NCBI GenBank assembly: GCA_963969395.1
Contig: OZ017801.1
Location: 5,892,501-5,956,500, forward strand
Length of the DNA: 64,000 nucleotides
From: Pseudoscleropodium purum
Taxonomy: Eukaryota > Streptophyta > Bryopsida > Hypnales > Brachytheciaceae
Reading direction: 5' to 3'
This document shows positions 51,621 to 62,699 of the stretch, piece by piece; position 1 is the first letter of the stretch; the number at the start of each line of letters is the position of its first letter. Below the pieces are notes generated by a model, which did no database searches, was not told the DNA's origin, and saw nothing but the letters and a program-made list of their open reading frames with translations. A program made the position numbers and the translations under genes.

Positions 51621-51715
51621 TATTGGCTGTATGATAAACTGCTGAAATTGAGTGGCCATGAACTAGGTTTGAATTTATTGGCTATATGTTAAACTGCTGA
51701 AATTGAGTGGCAAGT
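51590..51715 (+). repeat. 55-bp tandem duplication
   Basis: The 55-base unit beginning AAATTGAGTGGCCATGAACT at 51590 is followed directly by a second copy at 51645 with two substitutions, and then by the first 12 bases of a third at 51700. The first unit itself resembles GGAAATTTAGTGGCGATGAA at 45077. Confidence 0.85.
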
Positions 51716-51829
51716 CAGAGACTGAAGGCTTGAAGTGATGATGAGAGGATGTTGTGATGATGCCTGAAATGAAGACATGTTAATAATAGAGAAGCAAATG
51801 AACTCACGATACTATGCCCAAATGAGGCT

Positions 51830-52780
51830 TAACCCCTATAAAGGTTGGAAACTATGTTTTCACCAAAAACACTCCAAAACTGCCATTTCTAATACAAGCA
51901 CCAAATTTTAAATGAAAAACATTTTTGGACACATGTAATTGATGGATCTTGTAGTAAGCTTGTTTGAGAACATGTGGAAAAAATTTCAGAAATTTCCACC
52001 GTGTAGATTGCAAGATAATAGCATTTGAAGTGACAAGTTTCCTTTTTGGGCCTTGTGGAAATCTAGGCAGTTGCACTTCAGAAGGTCACATTTATATGAA
52101 AAAATGTTCAAAATGGTGGTTACTCTTTGATTTCATTTTCCAAGTCTAGTTGGCTACATGCTTGAAAATTTTTAGAACATTTGAAATCATACAACATATA
52201 GGAAAACAATAGTAAATAGAAAGGAGTAGAGAATGATTCAAGATTCTAAATTGTTAACAATTTATTTATGGAATTGAAAAATGCCAATCCCAATGGTTGT
52301 AATGTTGTAATGTTGTAATAAACAATCTACACCCAATATTTTTATTTTTTTCCAAAAATATTGAAAATTGAGTTAAATAAAAGATTTCAAAGTTTATTTT
52401 AGAGTAGGGATTCTATAACGACCCGCAAACTCCCACAAACTAATTTTCCTCATAACTTTTGACTCGTTGATTAAAATGGAATGATTGAAAGATTTCCAAG
52501 TATATATAAATCAAGAGAACCAATTTCAAATTTTAATTTCTTAAAAAATGATTTTTAAAGAAGTTTTTTTTGCTCCCTGAGCTGCCCATTGAGCAATGAA
52601 AAGTATATATCATACAATAACTTTTTAATCATGAAGTCAAAAGTTATGAAAATTTTTGGGCCTTAAAGCTACTCTTTAGGCACATGTTGTATTAAAATTT
52701 TAGGAAAAAAAATAAAAAACTCCATTCATAGTGAGCTGCCCAAAATTTCTATGTTGCCAAAAAATGTAGTTTGGGTGTTT
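51830..52780 (+). repeat. Dispersed direct repeat, copy 1
   Basis: Shares a long ordered series of blocks with 53927-54845: AACTATGTTTTCACCAAAA, GGACACAT, GTAGATTGCAAGATA, GGCAGTTGCACTTCA, AAGGTCACATTT, CATAACTTTTGACTC, ATGTTGCCAAAAAA. The two copies are about 2.1 kb apart and diverged. They could be long terminal repeats of a decayed retroelement, or two insertions of one family. Confidence 0.65.
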
Positions 52781-52960
52781 AGGGGTTAAAATTTGACTTT
52801 GACAACAATTTCTGCGTTTCCATTTAGCATCTCCAATTCTTTAGAACTTTGAATCAATATTTCACCATAATTGTTGAAACAACATGATAAATACAAACTA
52901 GCTACTCGAGGTTGTCTCAGCAATGTCACAAGTTGTATTGAGTCAATGTTGTCAATCAAA

Positions 52961-53151
52961 GGTATTGTTTTAATAATTCCAATATGATAGTATGGGAATA
53001 TTGAATCGACAATTATTCAAAGGTACTATTTTAATGTTTTCAATATGGTAGATAGGTGTAGAATATTGAATCAACAATTATTCAAAGGTATTATTTTAAC
53101 ATTTTCAATATGATAGATAGGTGTAGAATATTGAATCAACAATTATTCATG
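52961..53151 (+). repeat. 65-bp tandem repeat, about three units
   Basis: CAATTATTCA begins at 53010, 53075 and 53140, exact 65-base spacing. Units share TTTTCAATATG(G/A)TAGATAGG and TAGAATATTGAATC. An incomplete unit precedes. Confidence 0.85.
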
Positions 53152-53926
53152 AGTGGATTTTTTGAAATCACTTTCTACAAAAGTATCACAAGACTTATAA
53201 AAACAAAAGTGGTCACTTCATTGTGTGCTTGTAAGTATGCCACATTTAACTACTTCTAGACTATTCAATGAATTATGAACTAAACATCTAGAGAGGCACA
53301 AATCTTTAAATGATAACTTCATGAGATCTCACAATATTTGTATATATCTCTCAATGTTTTGGACTATCTATTGATGACCATTTTTTTTTCCTAATGACCA
53401 TTATTAATTTTAGACTTTCACAAGTCTAGTAGTTAAATGTGGCATAAGTGCTTGTTCTATTTAAATTCATTAATGGTCTCAAGTTGAAATGTTTCCATGT
53501 TAATTCAAAAATGATGTCAAGGTTTAATTTTTTACACCTAAATCACTCTTAAATTTTGTAACAAAGTACTTTTGGGGGATTTGATGGGGGAATGAAACCC
53601 CTTTGCAATCCGTACCTTTCAATCCATGTTGAAGTTCTACATCAAAATAACATTGGGATTTTCAAAATATTGATGGATATTTTATGCCAATTGGTTAGCC
53701 CTCATGTATTAGAAGCATTTGATGATATGTTAATGGTGATAAAAGAAACTTGTCAATATCCAAATTTTCAAATACTTGGAAATGTAAAAAGAAGTGATTT
53801 GCTCTCTCAAGCTAATTATGTTAGGTTCAAACATTGGATTATGATGCAAGTATTTATTTTTTGTTTACTAGGTTTGTATGGGTATAATATTATATACACA
53901 ATAATCTTTTAAGGTCATATTCATTA

Positions 53927-54845
53927 ACCCCTAAAGTTCTTTCACTATGTTTTCACCAAAAGCGTTCCAAAACTGCCATTTTAAGGAAAAGTATAAAAAA
54001 AAATTTAAAAACATTTGTGGACACATCCAACTGTAGGATCCTAACATCTTGTAGTATGATCATTTTTGAAGGTGTGGAAAAAACTTAAAATTTTTTTACC
54101 ATGTAGATTGCAAGATATTAGTGTTTCAATTCACAAAAAGCCTTTTTGAGCCCTATGAAAAAATGGGCAGTTGCACTTCACAAGGTCACATTTGTATGAA
54201 AAAATGTCCAAAATGGTTGCAACTCTTTGGATTCATTCTTAAAAGAAAGTTAACTACATGCTTGAGAAATTTCAAATCATTTGGAATTGTATAACATATA
54301 GGAAAAAATAGTAAGTATGCAAAAGTAGAGAATGATTCAAAATATTAAATTGTTAATAATTTACTTAAAGAATTGAAAAGTACCAATACCAATGGTTATA
54401 ATGTTGTAATAAACAATATTTACCTAATGTTTTTATTTTTTTTCAAAAATATTCAAAATCGAGTTCAATAAAGAACTTCAAAGTTTATTTTGGAGTAAAA
54501 AACTCATAACTACCCGCAAACTAAAACACCTCATAACTTTTGACTCATTGATCAAAATGGAATGATTCAAAACTTCCTATGTATATATAAATCCAGAAAA
54601 TTAATTTCAAATTTTTATTTTTGGAAAAAGTGATTTTTTCAGGTCTGCTTGGACTGCCCGAGTTGAAAAACAAACTACATATTAGGCCATAACTTTTAAC
54701 TTGTATTTCCAAATGTCCTAAAATTTAGTATACATAAAAGATATTCTTTGTCCACACCTCCTACTTTAATTTGAGCCCAAAATGTGGAAATCTTTGCTCA
54801 CATGCACTTGCCCCAAAAAATTATGTTGCCAAAAAACACACTTTG
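53927..54845 (+). repeat. Dispersed direct repeat, copy 2
   Basis: Partner of 51830-52780. It contains the sub-block also seen at 27.3 kb. The ~1.1 kb between the two copies holds the 65-bp tandem repeat and a 106-codon open frame (53592-53912) with no recognisable domain. Confidence 0.65.
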
Positions 54846-55084
54846 AACACTATATTTACTATTTTGAGAGTTCCAAAACTCACACTTGTTTATAAATACA
54901 AGAAATTTGAGGCTAGATTAGAGAGCAAAAAGCAATGTACTTATATAGAAAGTATGTATGCAAGTGCAAGTTCCTTCCATAAACAACGGAGTTTATAGAA
55001 AATAGCCATCATATATACAAGTATTAGTGTGTACACTATAGGATGATAGTTTGTAGAGACATAGTGGATACTATTCATAGCGCT

Positions 55085-55515
55085 GCACATAGTTCTCGAA
55101 GACGATGCTAGAGGCATCGCCACCACTGCAAGTGGATTGCGTTGAATGAAGTAGCCAAAATGTCCAAAGAATAAAGCTGTGGTGATAGTACTAAGGTCTT
55201 AGAAGTGTCTGACTCTACAAACGATGTTACAAAATGAAAAAAAGAAGGGTGCAAACTTTGTATAACCTAACTCTACCTCCTCCTTAAGATGTACTCTCAT
55301 ACATTATACTATGCAAAGAGCAATGTATGAGTGTACATCTCAAGGAGGAGGTTAGAGTTTGGTTATACAAAGTTTGCACTTTTCTTCTTTTCATCTTGCA
55401 ACGTCTTTTACTAACTCAGGCGCTTCCAAAACCTTTTTGTCACCTTCACTTTCGAGACACCGTGGCTTCCTCCTTCCAACGTCCTACTTATAATGGTACT
55501 GATGCCTCCATCACT
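55085..55515. repeat. Long inverted repeat, arms about 200 bp
   Basis: The inner arms 55249-55305 and 55322-55379 match almost perfectly in reverse complement around a 16-base spacer (GTGCAAACTTTGTATAACCT on one side, AGGTTAGAGT...TTTGCAC on the other). Outward, similarity falls but persists: TTTCATTTTGTAAC against TTTCATCTTGCAAC, then GGCTACTTCATTCAACG against GGCTTCCTCCTTCCAACG. A transcript would fold into a graded hairpin: good pairing near the loop, poorer outside. Confidence 0.75.
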
Positions 55516-56611
55516 TTTTTCACACAACCTATACTTTGCTAAGACATCTATTGTCATTCAAAATTTACATTTGGATTCTAGACTTTACAATAGCCTTGTA
55601 TAAGGAACCCAAAATGTTGTAATGGTCAAAAATTGTCGATATTGTATTCTACATCTCCATTGTATTGGACAAAGGGAGACCTAGCTCATGCTTGGTATTT
55701 AACATATACACTACGATTGTGACCTACTCTTCAACTTCTCCAATGCCTTCAATACTTTTGGTCCTCAACTGTACCCACTACAAATCATGGACCTTTATCG
55801 AATGATCTTCCACCTTTGCTTCTCTAAGGACCTTTCTTCCGCAGCATTCTATGAACAACGGCTACCTTCAAGCCGCGTCTCTCCAACATGAGTTTGGCAT
55901 TGGCATCTTAGAACATTCAAGAATGTACGTCTAGAAATTGGAGGCAATGGGCCCTCGGACATGGTCGCCTCTACTTCATACATGCAAGAACTCCGAGATC
56001 GCTTCATCTAGATGCCTTCCATTGATGAAGGGTGGCGGGAAGAGAGGAGGCAACAACCAGACGCATTTGGTACATCCCACTTGGAACCTCTGACTTCATA
56101 CCCGTTTGAGTGCTTGGACATCTATCGTCTCTGTAAAGCTTTCTTTGAGTCATTCGATCAGAAGTAGACGGCGAAGTAGATTGGCCAATGGATTGCAATG
56201 GCGATGGGGAGCAAGAAAGCTGCAGACGCGTCTTTCCACTTGGAGGACTATTGACCACACTGTCTTCAATAGGTTTGGTCGAGAAATCCATGGTGGAATT
56301 TGCCGTAGCGGCCGAATAAAGGAAATTTTCGGTGCTCAGAATAATATATTGCCCATAGTTCAAGATAGACTTTGCAGATGCCGCGCAAGCTAATCCACCT
56401 TCCAGAATATGGGTCTCCGAAGTGCTCATCATCTAACAACAAAAGACAAGCAAAGAAGAAGACCAAAATTCAAATTCAAAAATACTGAAGCGCAATACAA
56501 AGACCTAACAATGGAATAACTAAAACAAAAGACACTATTTAGCAAAAAACTTAGAAGGAGTTTTTACATGTATATATATAAGACAAACATCTACAGTTTA
56601 GGTTGGATTGA
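55516..56611. other. Unassigned, partly coding-like stretch
   Basis: A 142-codon open frame runs on the minus strand (56432-56004), preceded by a pyrimidine-rich tract ending TTGTTGTTAG like a splice acceptor. The plus strand also has long semi-open stretches. I recognise no domain in any frame. It may be an exon of an unknown gene or a captured fragment. Confidence 0.3.
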
Positions 56612-57375
56612 CACTACAAAAAAATGGCCCATTTGGTGACTGTGAAAAATGACTTCACAATAGTCATTTCAGACAAGATTAACTATAGAATGACTTGGGG
56701 CCTTGGAGTCATTGTGGACAAGTCATTTATTAATGACTCCAGGTTTTATTATCACCATCCACTATAGACGTGGATGAAAACTAGATGAGGAAGAATGTGC
56801 AATTGTTGATAAAAAGAAGAAGTTAAAGAAATGGATATTGTGTTGCTACGTGGAAAGCATTGGAGATATATTGTGACGTGGACATCCACATGTCCAGTCA
56901 TTCCTAAGTCATTTTGAAATGGAGACTAACCCCTGAAAATTCTGACATGGATGGACACATGGGAAGTCATTCCACAGTCATTTTGTAGTCACATTCCACT
57001 AGCAGTTTACGAATTACTAATTGACATGTGTCAAGTCATTTTTGAATTATGTTTAAGTCATTCCCATATATGGTTTCGAATGACTTCGCAACGATGTCAT
57101 TAGTTGTTTTGCAATCATTTTGTAGTTGTTCAAGAGTGACTAAGTAGTTGTGCTCGAATGAAGTTCCAGTTACGGTTCAGTGATTGTGGAGAAGTATCAA
57201 TTGACGTAATAGCCATGCAGTTACCATAAGGTTCAAAGCCATTAGGCCTCCAAGGATGCTTTCACATTACAACCACGGACATATATATACATATTGCGTA
57301 GAATAACACATCTACTGAATGACTTGGGCTAGGTCATTGTTGATAGACAACACTAATTCTAAATGACTCTTTTGC
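56612..57375 (+). mobile_element. CACTA (En/Spm) transposon terminal region
   Basis: CACTACAAAAAAATGGCCCA at 56612 is the classic terminus of plant CACTA transposons. The next ~750 bases carry many copies of GTCATTT or AATGAC, in both orientations, spaced irregularly (e.g. AATGACTTCACAATAGTCAT at the start, AATGACTTGGGCTAGGTCAT near 57318). Dense subterminal motifs are what the CACTA transposase-associated protein binds. No opposite terminus (TTTTGTAGTG) was found to the right, so the element is truncated, or split by the retroelement that follows. Confidence 0.75.
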
Positions 57376-57486
57376 AACTATCACATTACAAAAACAAATA
57401 CACAATGAAAAAACTCCTATACTAATTTCATGTGGTCTAATATTTACAAATGTGCATTGCCAAGGTTTGCAATATTGTGCAAGGAA

Positions 57487-57959
57487 AAGTATGTGGGAGC
57501 ACGAAAACTCAAACTGGATAAGTTAGTCTAGAATATGGATTAGATAGACTTGCAAATTTCATTTTTTTTAGTAACCTCTAAAGATTTCCGCTACACTACG
57601 ACTATAATAGAAATAGTCAGTTTCCGGGTTGCTAAAACCGTTAGTAACGTTATGGAAACAAATCCGATACAGATTTGGGATCCGGAAAAGTACCGGATTC
57701 CCCAAACCTACATTCTAGACTTCTGGTCTAAGAAATTAGGAGACCGTTATGGGAATAGTCATCTACCCGTTCTCCACTGGGAACTGTCGGCCGCGCGCCA
57801 AGTACTTAAACCCACCGCCACTTCTCTTTTTTCTCCCTCTCTACTTGTTGAACTTGATGAACGTATAGTTGAAAGAAAGAGTGGTGAAATAGCAACCGAG
57901 ATAGGAAGGAGATGGAAGGATTAGTACCGGATTAATTTTATCAGTTGTCGGTGATTCAT
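57487..57959 (+). repeat. LTR-like head of retroelement copy 1
   Basis: Begins TGTGGGAGCACGAAAACTCA and matches the sequence starting at about 62702. A TG...CA boundary would end at GGTGATTCA near 57959, followed by TGGCAGTGGC, which begins with TGG as a primer-binding site would. A TATA-like TACTTAAACCCACC lies near 57803. The second LTR of this copy was not found, so the boundaries are tentative. Confidence 0.5.
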
Positions 57960-60900
57960 GGCAGTGGCTACCGACCCGGTTGCACGAAAGTTTGGAATTG
58001 TAGTCCGAATGGTTTGTCTGGTTATCCCTTTCGATCTGGGTCACCAAGTGTAGTTAGAAGAGGACCTCATGTGTATCGAGTGTGTCAGGTTGTTAGATAG
58101 GTTGTGAAGCATGAGAAATGAAGAGATGATTCAAGAACTCATTTATAAAGTTTCAAATCAGTACGAGTTGATAATGAGAGGTTGACCCGTAGCTTGGACG
58201 GAAGACATCTGGGTAGATGTATATTTGTTTAAAAAAAATGGGCTCGAACTAGCTGGAAGAACGGACAAGTACGTAGCCAGAAAGTTCTAGAGTCAAGCCC
58301 ACTCAAAGGAGGGTTTTGCCATTAGTGACTATAAGAATGAGAAGTATAGACGGGTACTAAACTTCTTGATTCCAATCTTGTATATGAAAAAGCCTGCCTA
58401 GGTTATGGTCATTGTGGCCAACAACATTTTCGGAGCTTTCAAGGACTGGATCGTCCATTGGGAGAGAGTGATTCAAAGAGTAGTGGGTAAGCTGGCAAAG
58501 CATATGGACTGAGCAAAGTACAGCCTTATTACACCGTATCTATTCCACCTCTATCACCACAAAGAGGTCTTGAGTGCCGAAGAGACGATTGAGTACAACA
58601 CCAAAGTCGAGATCCTAAAGTACGGCCTCACGGAAGAGTCGGAGAAGGAGGAGAAGGAATCTGAAGAAGAAAAGCAATTGGAAGAGGAAGAAGAAGCAAT
58701 GGACCGGAAATGAAGGAAGTCCACAAATCTGGCCGTACGAGGGAAGGCGCAAACACCAAAATGGAAGGAACCGATACCAGATTTGAAACATCCCCAAGAG
58801 CTAGAGTTCTTTGAAGCCGGAATCTAGTGGATGTAGGAGGCCAAATAGATGTATGGCGACCTGGAGGATCATGTGCTTCTTATCGCAAATGAACTCAAGA
58901 TAGAGTTGGACTAAATTTTGGAGGAGATTCAGAAACGTCTAAATCCGGAAGAGTTCCAACAGAAGGAGGAACACATCCAGAAGTTTGAAGAGGAAAGGAA
59001 TAGCTTCAAGTCCTAACTCGAGTGGACAGAGGGGGAGTTGAACACGGCGAGACAGAAGGAGATGGAGACTCTCCGATTCATCCACGACCTCAAGGAATTT
59101 GTCATGGTTTCGGAACATACGATGATCCGAGCTGACCTCTACACCGCTTGATTGGAGAAGGAAGGGCACATGACTAGATCTAGGATGGTAAAGATCTTAG
59201 TCAACTTCGAAGTCTAAATGGGGATTGCTTTGAAGGACATACGGAAGTTGCTGGGGTACTTGGATCCGAAACAGGCCATCGACTTAAAAGGGTTTCTAGA
59301 AGTCCCTAGGAGCATATTTCGGGATACTCCAATTCGATAGACTCCGATCCGGCAGGCTTCGAGTGGCCCGATTTAGCCCCAATTGGAAGAACTAAAATCT
59401 ATCCTCACTCTAGTTGCAGGACCCTTAGATAGCCAATCACGGACTCTATTAGGACCAATGGTACCTAAGCCGGAAAAAGGGGTAAGTGAGAAGTTTATTT
59501 CGATAGAGTAAGGGGTTTCTGTCCTAATTTTTCCACCACCCGAGAAAATCATGGCCGGAAAGTTTATGGTACCTGAATTGATGATTCGTGGCAACCCCGA
59601 TGCACGGATTGAAGTAATGACGAATGTGGCTTGATCTCATTCGCAAGATTTCTCTCATATGTAGCAGTCGACACCAAAACGGGACCATGCTGAGATTGAA
59701 TTGAGTGAATCACCACAAGCCAAGGATTCGGAGATTCAGGAGTTGGAGGAAGAGGTGTTGAAGTCCGGATTCGAGGAAGAAACAAAATCGGAAGACTCAC
59801 CTACCAAGGTTTCATAGAAGCCCCAAACTTGGTCATCAACAAAGAGTACACCAGTGAAGGCTTCGGTAAAGACTTTGGGCAATCAAAGTGGGAGCAACTC
59901 AAAGAAGGCATGGCGAGGTAGATAGAACACAGGTAGTTAGGTAGGATAATTATCTGGAATGGGATTTTCAAGTGTGGGTCTGGATTCCTGATTGTTTTAG
60001 GAGTTCCAAAGTTGTCGGGGCAGTTGGGCTATGGATGTTCCAAATAACTTAGGTTGTTCACTAGTTGGTTGCCTTAATTTCTGAGATGCCTTTTTGGCTT
60101 TTTAAGCGTTGACTTTGGTTTTGATTTTGATTATTAAGGGCGGGCAAGTTTGTTGCCTTCTCCTTCCATCCTAGCTATTATTTTGTTGAATTCCATTCTT
60201 TTCTTTAATTTGAGTCACTTGGGGAACATTGTGGCTCCAACCATATATCCGAATTGTGTTGATCTGTTTACTTGGAGTGTTGAGACGTGAGAAGGACGAG
60301 TGAGGAGGAATCCGGATTTTGTATAATTGGATTAGATTGAGGGAGTACTATCATAATGATGTTAGATACAAGATGAAGGAGCTGCGTGTGGTGCCTTTGA
60401 ACTACTGAAACGGTAATCCAATTTTAGTGAAAAGTGGTGTGAGTACAGATCCGGAATTGTAAACAATTCTGTACGGAGATAAGTAACCATCAAAGAAAAC
60501 TCCCACTCACCGAAAGGTCTACCAACTTTGGGATCTGTCTTACACCTAGAGAGATTACCCCCCTTGTCAGTTCCGGGTGCCTGAGATTTGTTGTTGTAGT
60601 AAAGAGGAGTGAATACAGTCCTGAGTGACCTGCATTTTGGATCAACCATCTGGGATGTTGTGAGGATCCAGATCTACCTTGTGCACTACAACATCTTGAG
60701 TACTTGGGTATTTGTTGTCTATTTTCTTTTGTCTGTGTAATAAATAAACTAGAGTGGTGAATTCCCTACCCCTCAAAAGATCAATAGCAGACCCTTTGAT
60801 GGTAAAACAGAAAAATTGAAAACTAGTTTGTTAAGGGATGAAACTGGAAAACCGGGTGATACTAGATCCGGATAAGAATCCGGATAGTAGTGATTCCGAA

Positions 60901-60990
60901 AAAGAGAGTAAAAGAGAGTAGTCGGAAGAGAAGAAAGCAATCATCCGGATATTAGAGTTTAGAAAGGCATTTAGAATTCCCTAGGACGAT
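57960..60990 (+). pseudogene. Decayed gag-like region of a retroelement (copy 1)
   Basis: Conceptual frame starts at ATG 58110 (RNEEMIQELIY). It contains a helical region, then a Glu/Lys-rich stretch near 58635-58710 (ESEKEEKESEEEKQ) and long charged, coiled-coil-like segments to about 59220, ending near 59940. It is broken by many stops, almost all TAG or TGA. Copy 2 (63.3-64 kb) has different stops at several of the same codons. No protease, reverse transcriptase or integrase motif was seen. Lack of polymerase suggests a non-autonomous, gag-only or larger degenerate LTR element. Identification as gag rests on position and character, not on a motif. Confidence 0.45.
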
Positions 60991-61559
60991 AATTCATGTC
61001 ATTTTACCACGTTTTCGTGTGTAAAGATACTTACGCCTAGACTGCACGTATAACATTATATTCTTTTTTAGTATTACATCATAATTAAAACTCTAATATA
61101 CAAACCATTTTCATATTACATATATTTTTTGGTGAGCAATATTTTTTATCTAAATTCAAGCACTTAGTTCAAAGCAATGTTAAAGATTATTATTTAGGAT
61201 TTAGGGTTTGCCATCCATTGTGTCGAACCTGTAAATAGATTTGCAATCTTTTTCTAGTTAAATTTATTTATCCCAATTTACCTCTTTCGTAAAATAAATG
61301 CTCACCTTAAAATAAATTAATATGCTTGCTAAAATGTTTTAGTCATTTCATTGCATTTTTTATGGCTTTTGGGTGGAAAGTACTTCTATTCCAAGTAATT
61401 GACGTTTATTTTGTATGCAATCATTTCCTTTCCTCTTTTTTTTGGCTTCATTAGCAAAATTTCTTGATGCTCCTATTTTATCATATTTTTGTACATAATA
61501 TTGCATTAACCCATGCTAGAGGCTTTTTCTTGTTTCATGGAAATACTTTGCTAGCCTCT

Positions 61560-62699
61560 ATCTTTGGGTCATTCAAGTATTTCTAGAACACTTCCGTGAC
61601 CAACACCCTGCCAACCTCATGAAAGCCAGCCGTTGATGACACCAATGTCACCAATTCCATGAAGATGTTGTAGACCACATCACTCCATTTTCTTGTAGCT
61701 AAAACTGATTGGGCAAATGGAGGCGCCATTTTCCAAGAACTAGACCACATTGAGGCCAAAAAAAGAGCAAATGGGTGCAATATTTGTACCCTACATTACT
61801 TGAAGAATTCAAATGCCTCCGCAAATCAAGTGTCAAATTTTCCTCACCTACTTCGTGAATTGGCCCTTTCCATTCTTCTAACTCCTAAATCCATTTTCAC
61901 AATCCATTTCATTGATCACAAAGACAATATTTTATTGTCAACAAAATCATAGCAAATTGGGTCCATCAAGTCTTGGATAACCACAATATAGTCCTTTTAT
62001 CCCAACGTGGTCATTTGACTTGTAGCTTTGAAAAAGAGCTTCAAATCAAAATACAAACTGCCTACCATTTGGAGGCCTTGCAAAGGGGATTTTCATCTAA
62101 AGAATTCAATGAAAATCTCATGGAAAACCTGGATAAAATGCATTTCGTTGTCAATCTTGACAATGGCCAACTTTAGGGTTTCAGGGAGATACAATTTTCA
62201 AATACGCTGAAGTTGTCTAGAGTGGGGAGTCCGTGACCATGGTGGTTCGCATTTCAAGCAGCTATCGTGCCACAATAGAAGCTCCTATGCTGAGGGTTGA
62301 CGAATCTCTACGTCTGCCCGAAAAAGGCGTCCGTAACCCAGACGTCCATCTGCATGGACGCTAGCGGACGCAGCGTCACTCCTACCGTCGGAAGGCGGAC
62401 AGGCGGGGTGGACAGGGCGGTATGGGGTGGGCAGGGTAGATGGGCTGATGGGGCGGACGGCGTTCGCGAATGTCAACGGACGCTGCGGACACAGCGTCCG
62501 CATCCGGACGTCTGATTGTCCTGTCAACCCTGCCTATGCTCATTTTCTTAAATGAAAATAGGAGCTATCCTATATGGGGTTTGATTGATAATATTTTTGG
62601 GGTTTCTTATAGAACGGGCTCTAAAGGTTAAATAAACCAAACCATCTCCTCCGAATACTTTTTGAAACCACGTGCATATCAAGCTAATCTTCATCAATG
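61560..62699 (+). pseudogene. Dead DDE_1/pogo-like transposase with nested insertions
   Basis: Plus-strand remnant of a DNA transposase. Blocks in order: RDQHPANLMKASR near 61590, LLRELALSILLTPKS near 61848, FTIHFIDHKDN near 61894, NIVLLSQRGHLTCS near 61983, AYHLEALQRGFSS near 62069, catalytic-Asp block ENLDKMHFVVNLDNG near 62130, GDTIFKYAEVV near 62190, GESVTMVVRIS near 62225, then (past a MITE) NENRSYPIWGLIDN near 62552, SYRTGSKG near 62606 and SEYFLKPRAYQANLHQC near 62660. Blocks lie in more than one frame with several stops. The similarity stops exactly where the retroelement begins. From memory, the closest relatives are transposases common in oomycetes and fungi; that needs a search. 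Confidence 0.72.
62292..62532. mobile_element. 241-bp hAT-type MITE
   Basis: Flanked by the exact 8-base duplication CCTATGCT at 62284-62291 and 62533-62540. Ends are GAGGGTTGAC and, on the other strand, CAGGGTTGAC. An 8-base duplication and CAGGG ends are hallmarks of the hAT superfamily. It is GC-rich, unlike its surroundings, with repeated CGGACGC/GCGTCCG words near both sides. Removing it with one duplication restores the transposase reading frame (EAPMLIFLNENR), confirming the boundaries. Confidence 0.88.

Noticed and set aside
53592..53912. 106-codon plus-strand open frame
   Set aside because: No recognisable domain, AT-rich, inside a repeat pair; not supported as a gene.
55500..56170. 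Gypsy-type gag on the plus strand
   Set aside because: A short phrase (RPTYNGTDAS) looked gag-like, but no continuing frame or zinc knuckle follows.
62297..62527. Open frames on both strands, 72 and 80 codons
   Set aside because: They lie wholly within the GC-rich hAT MITE and reflect its repeated CGGACG words.
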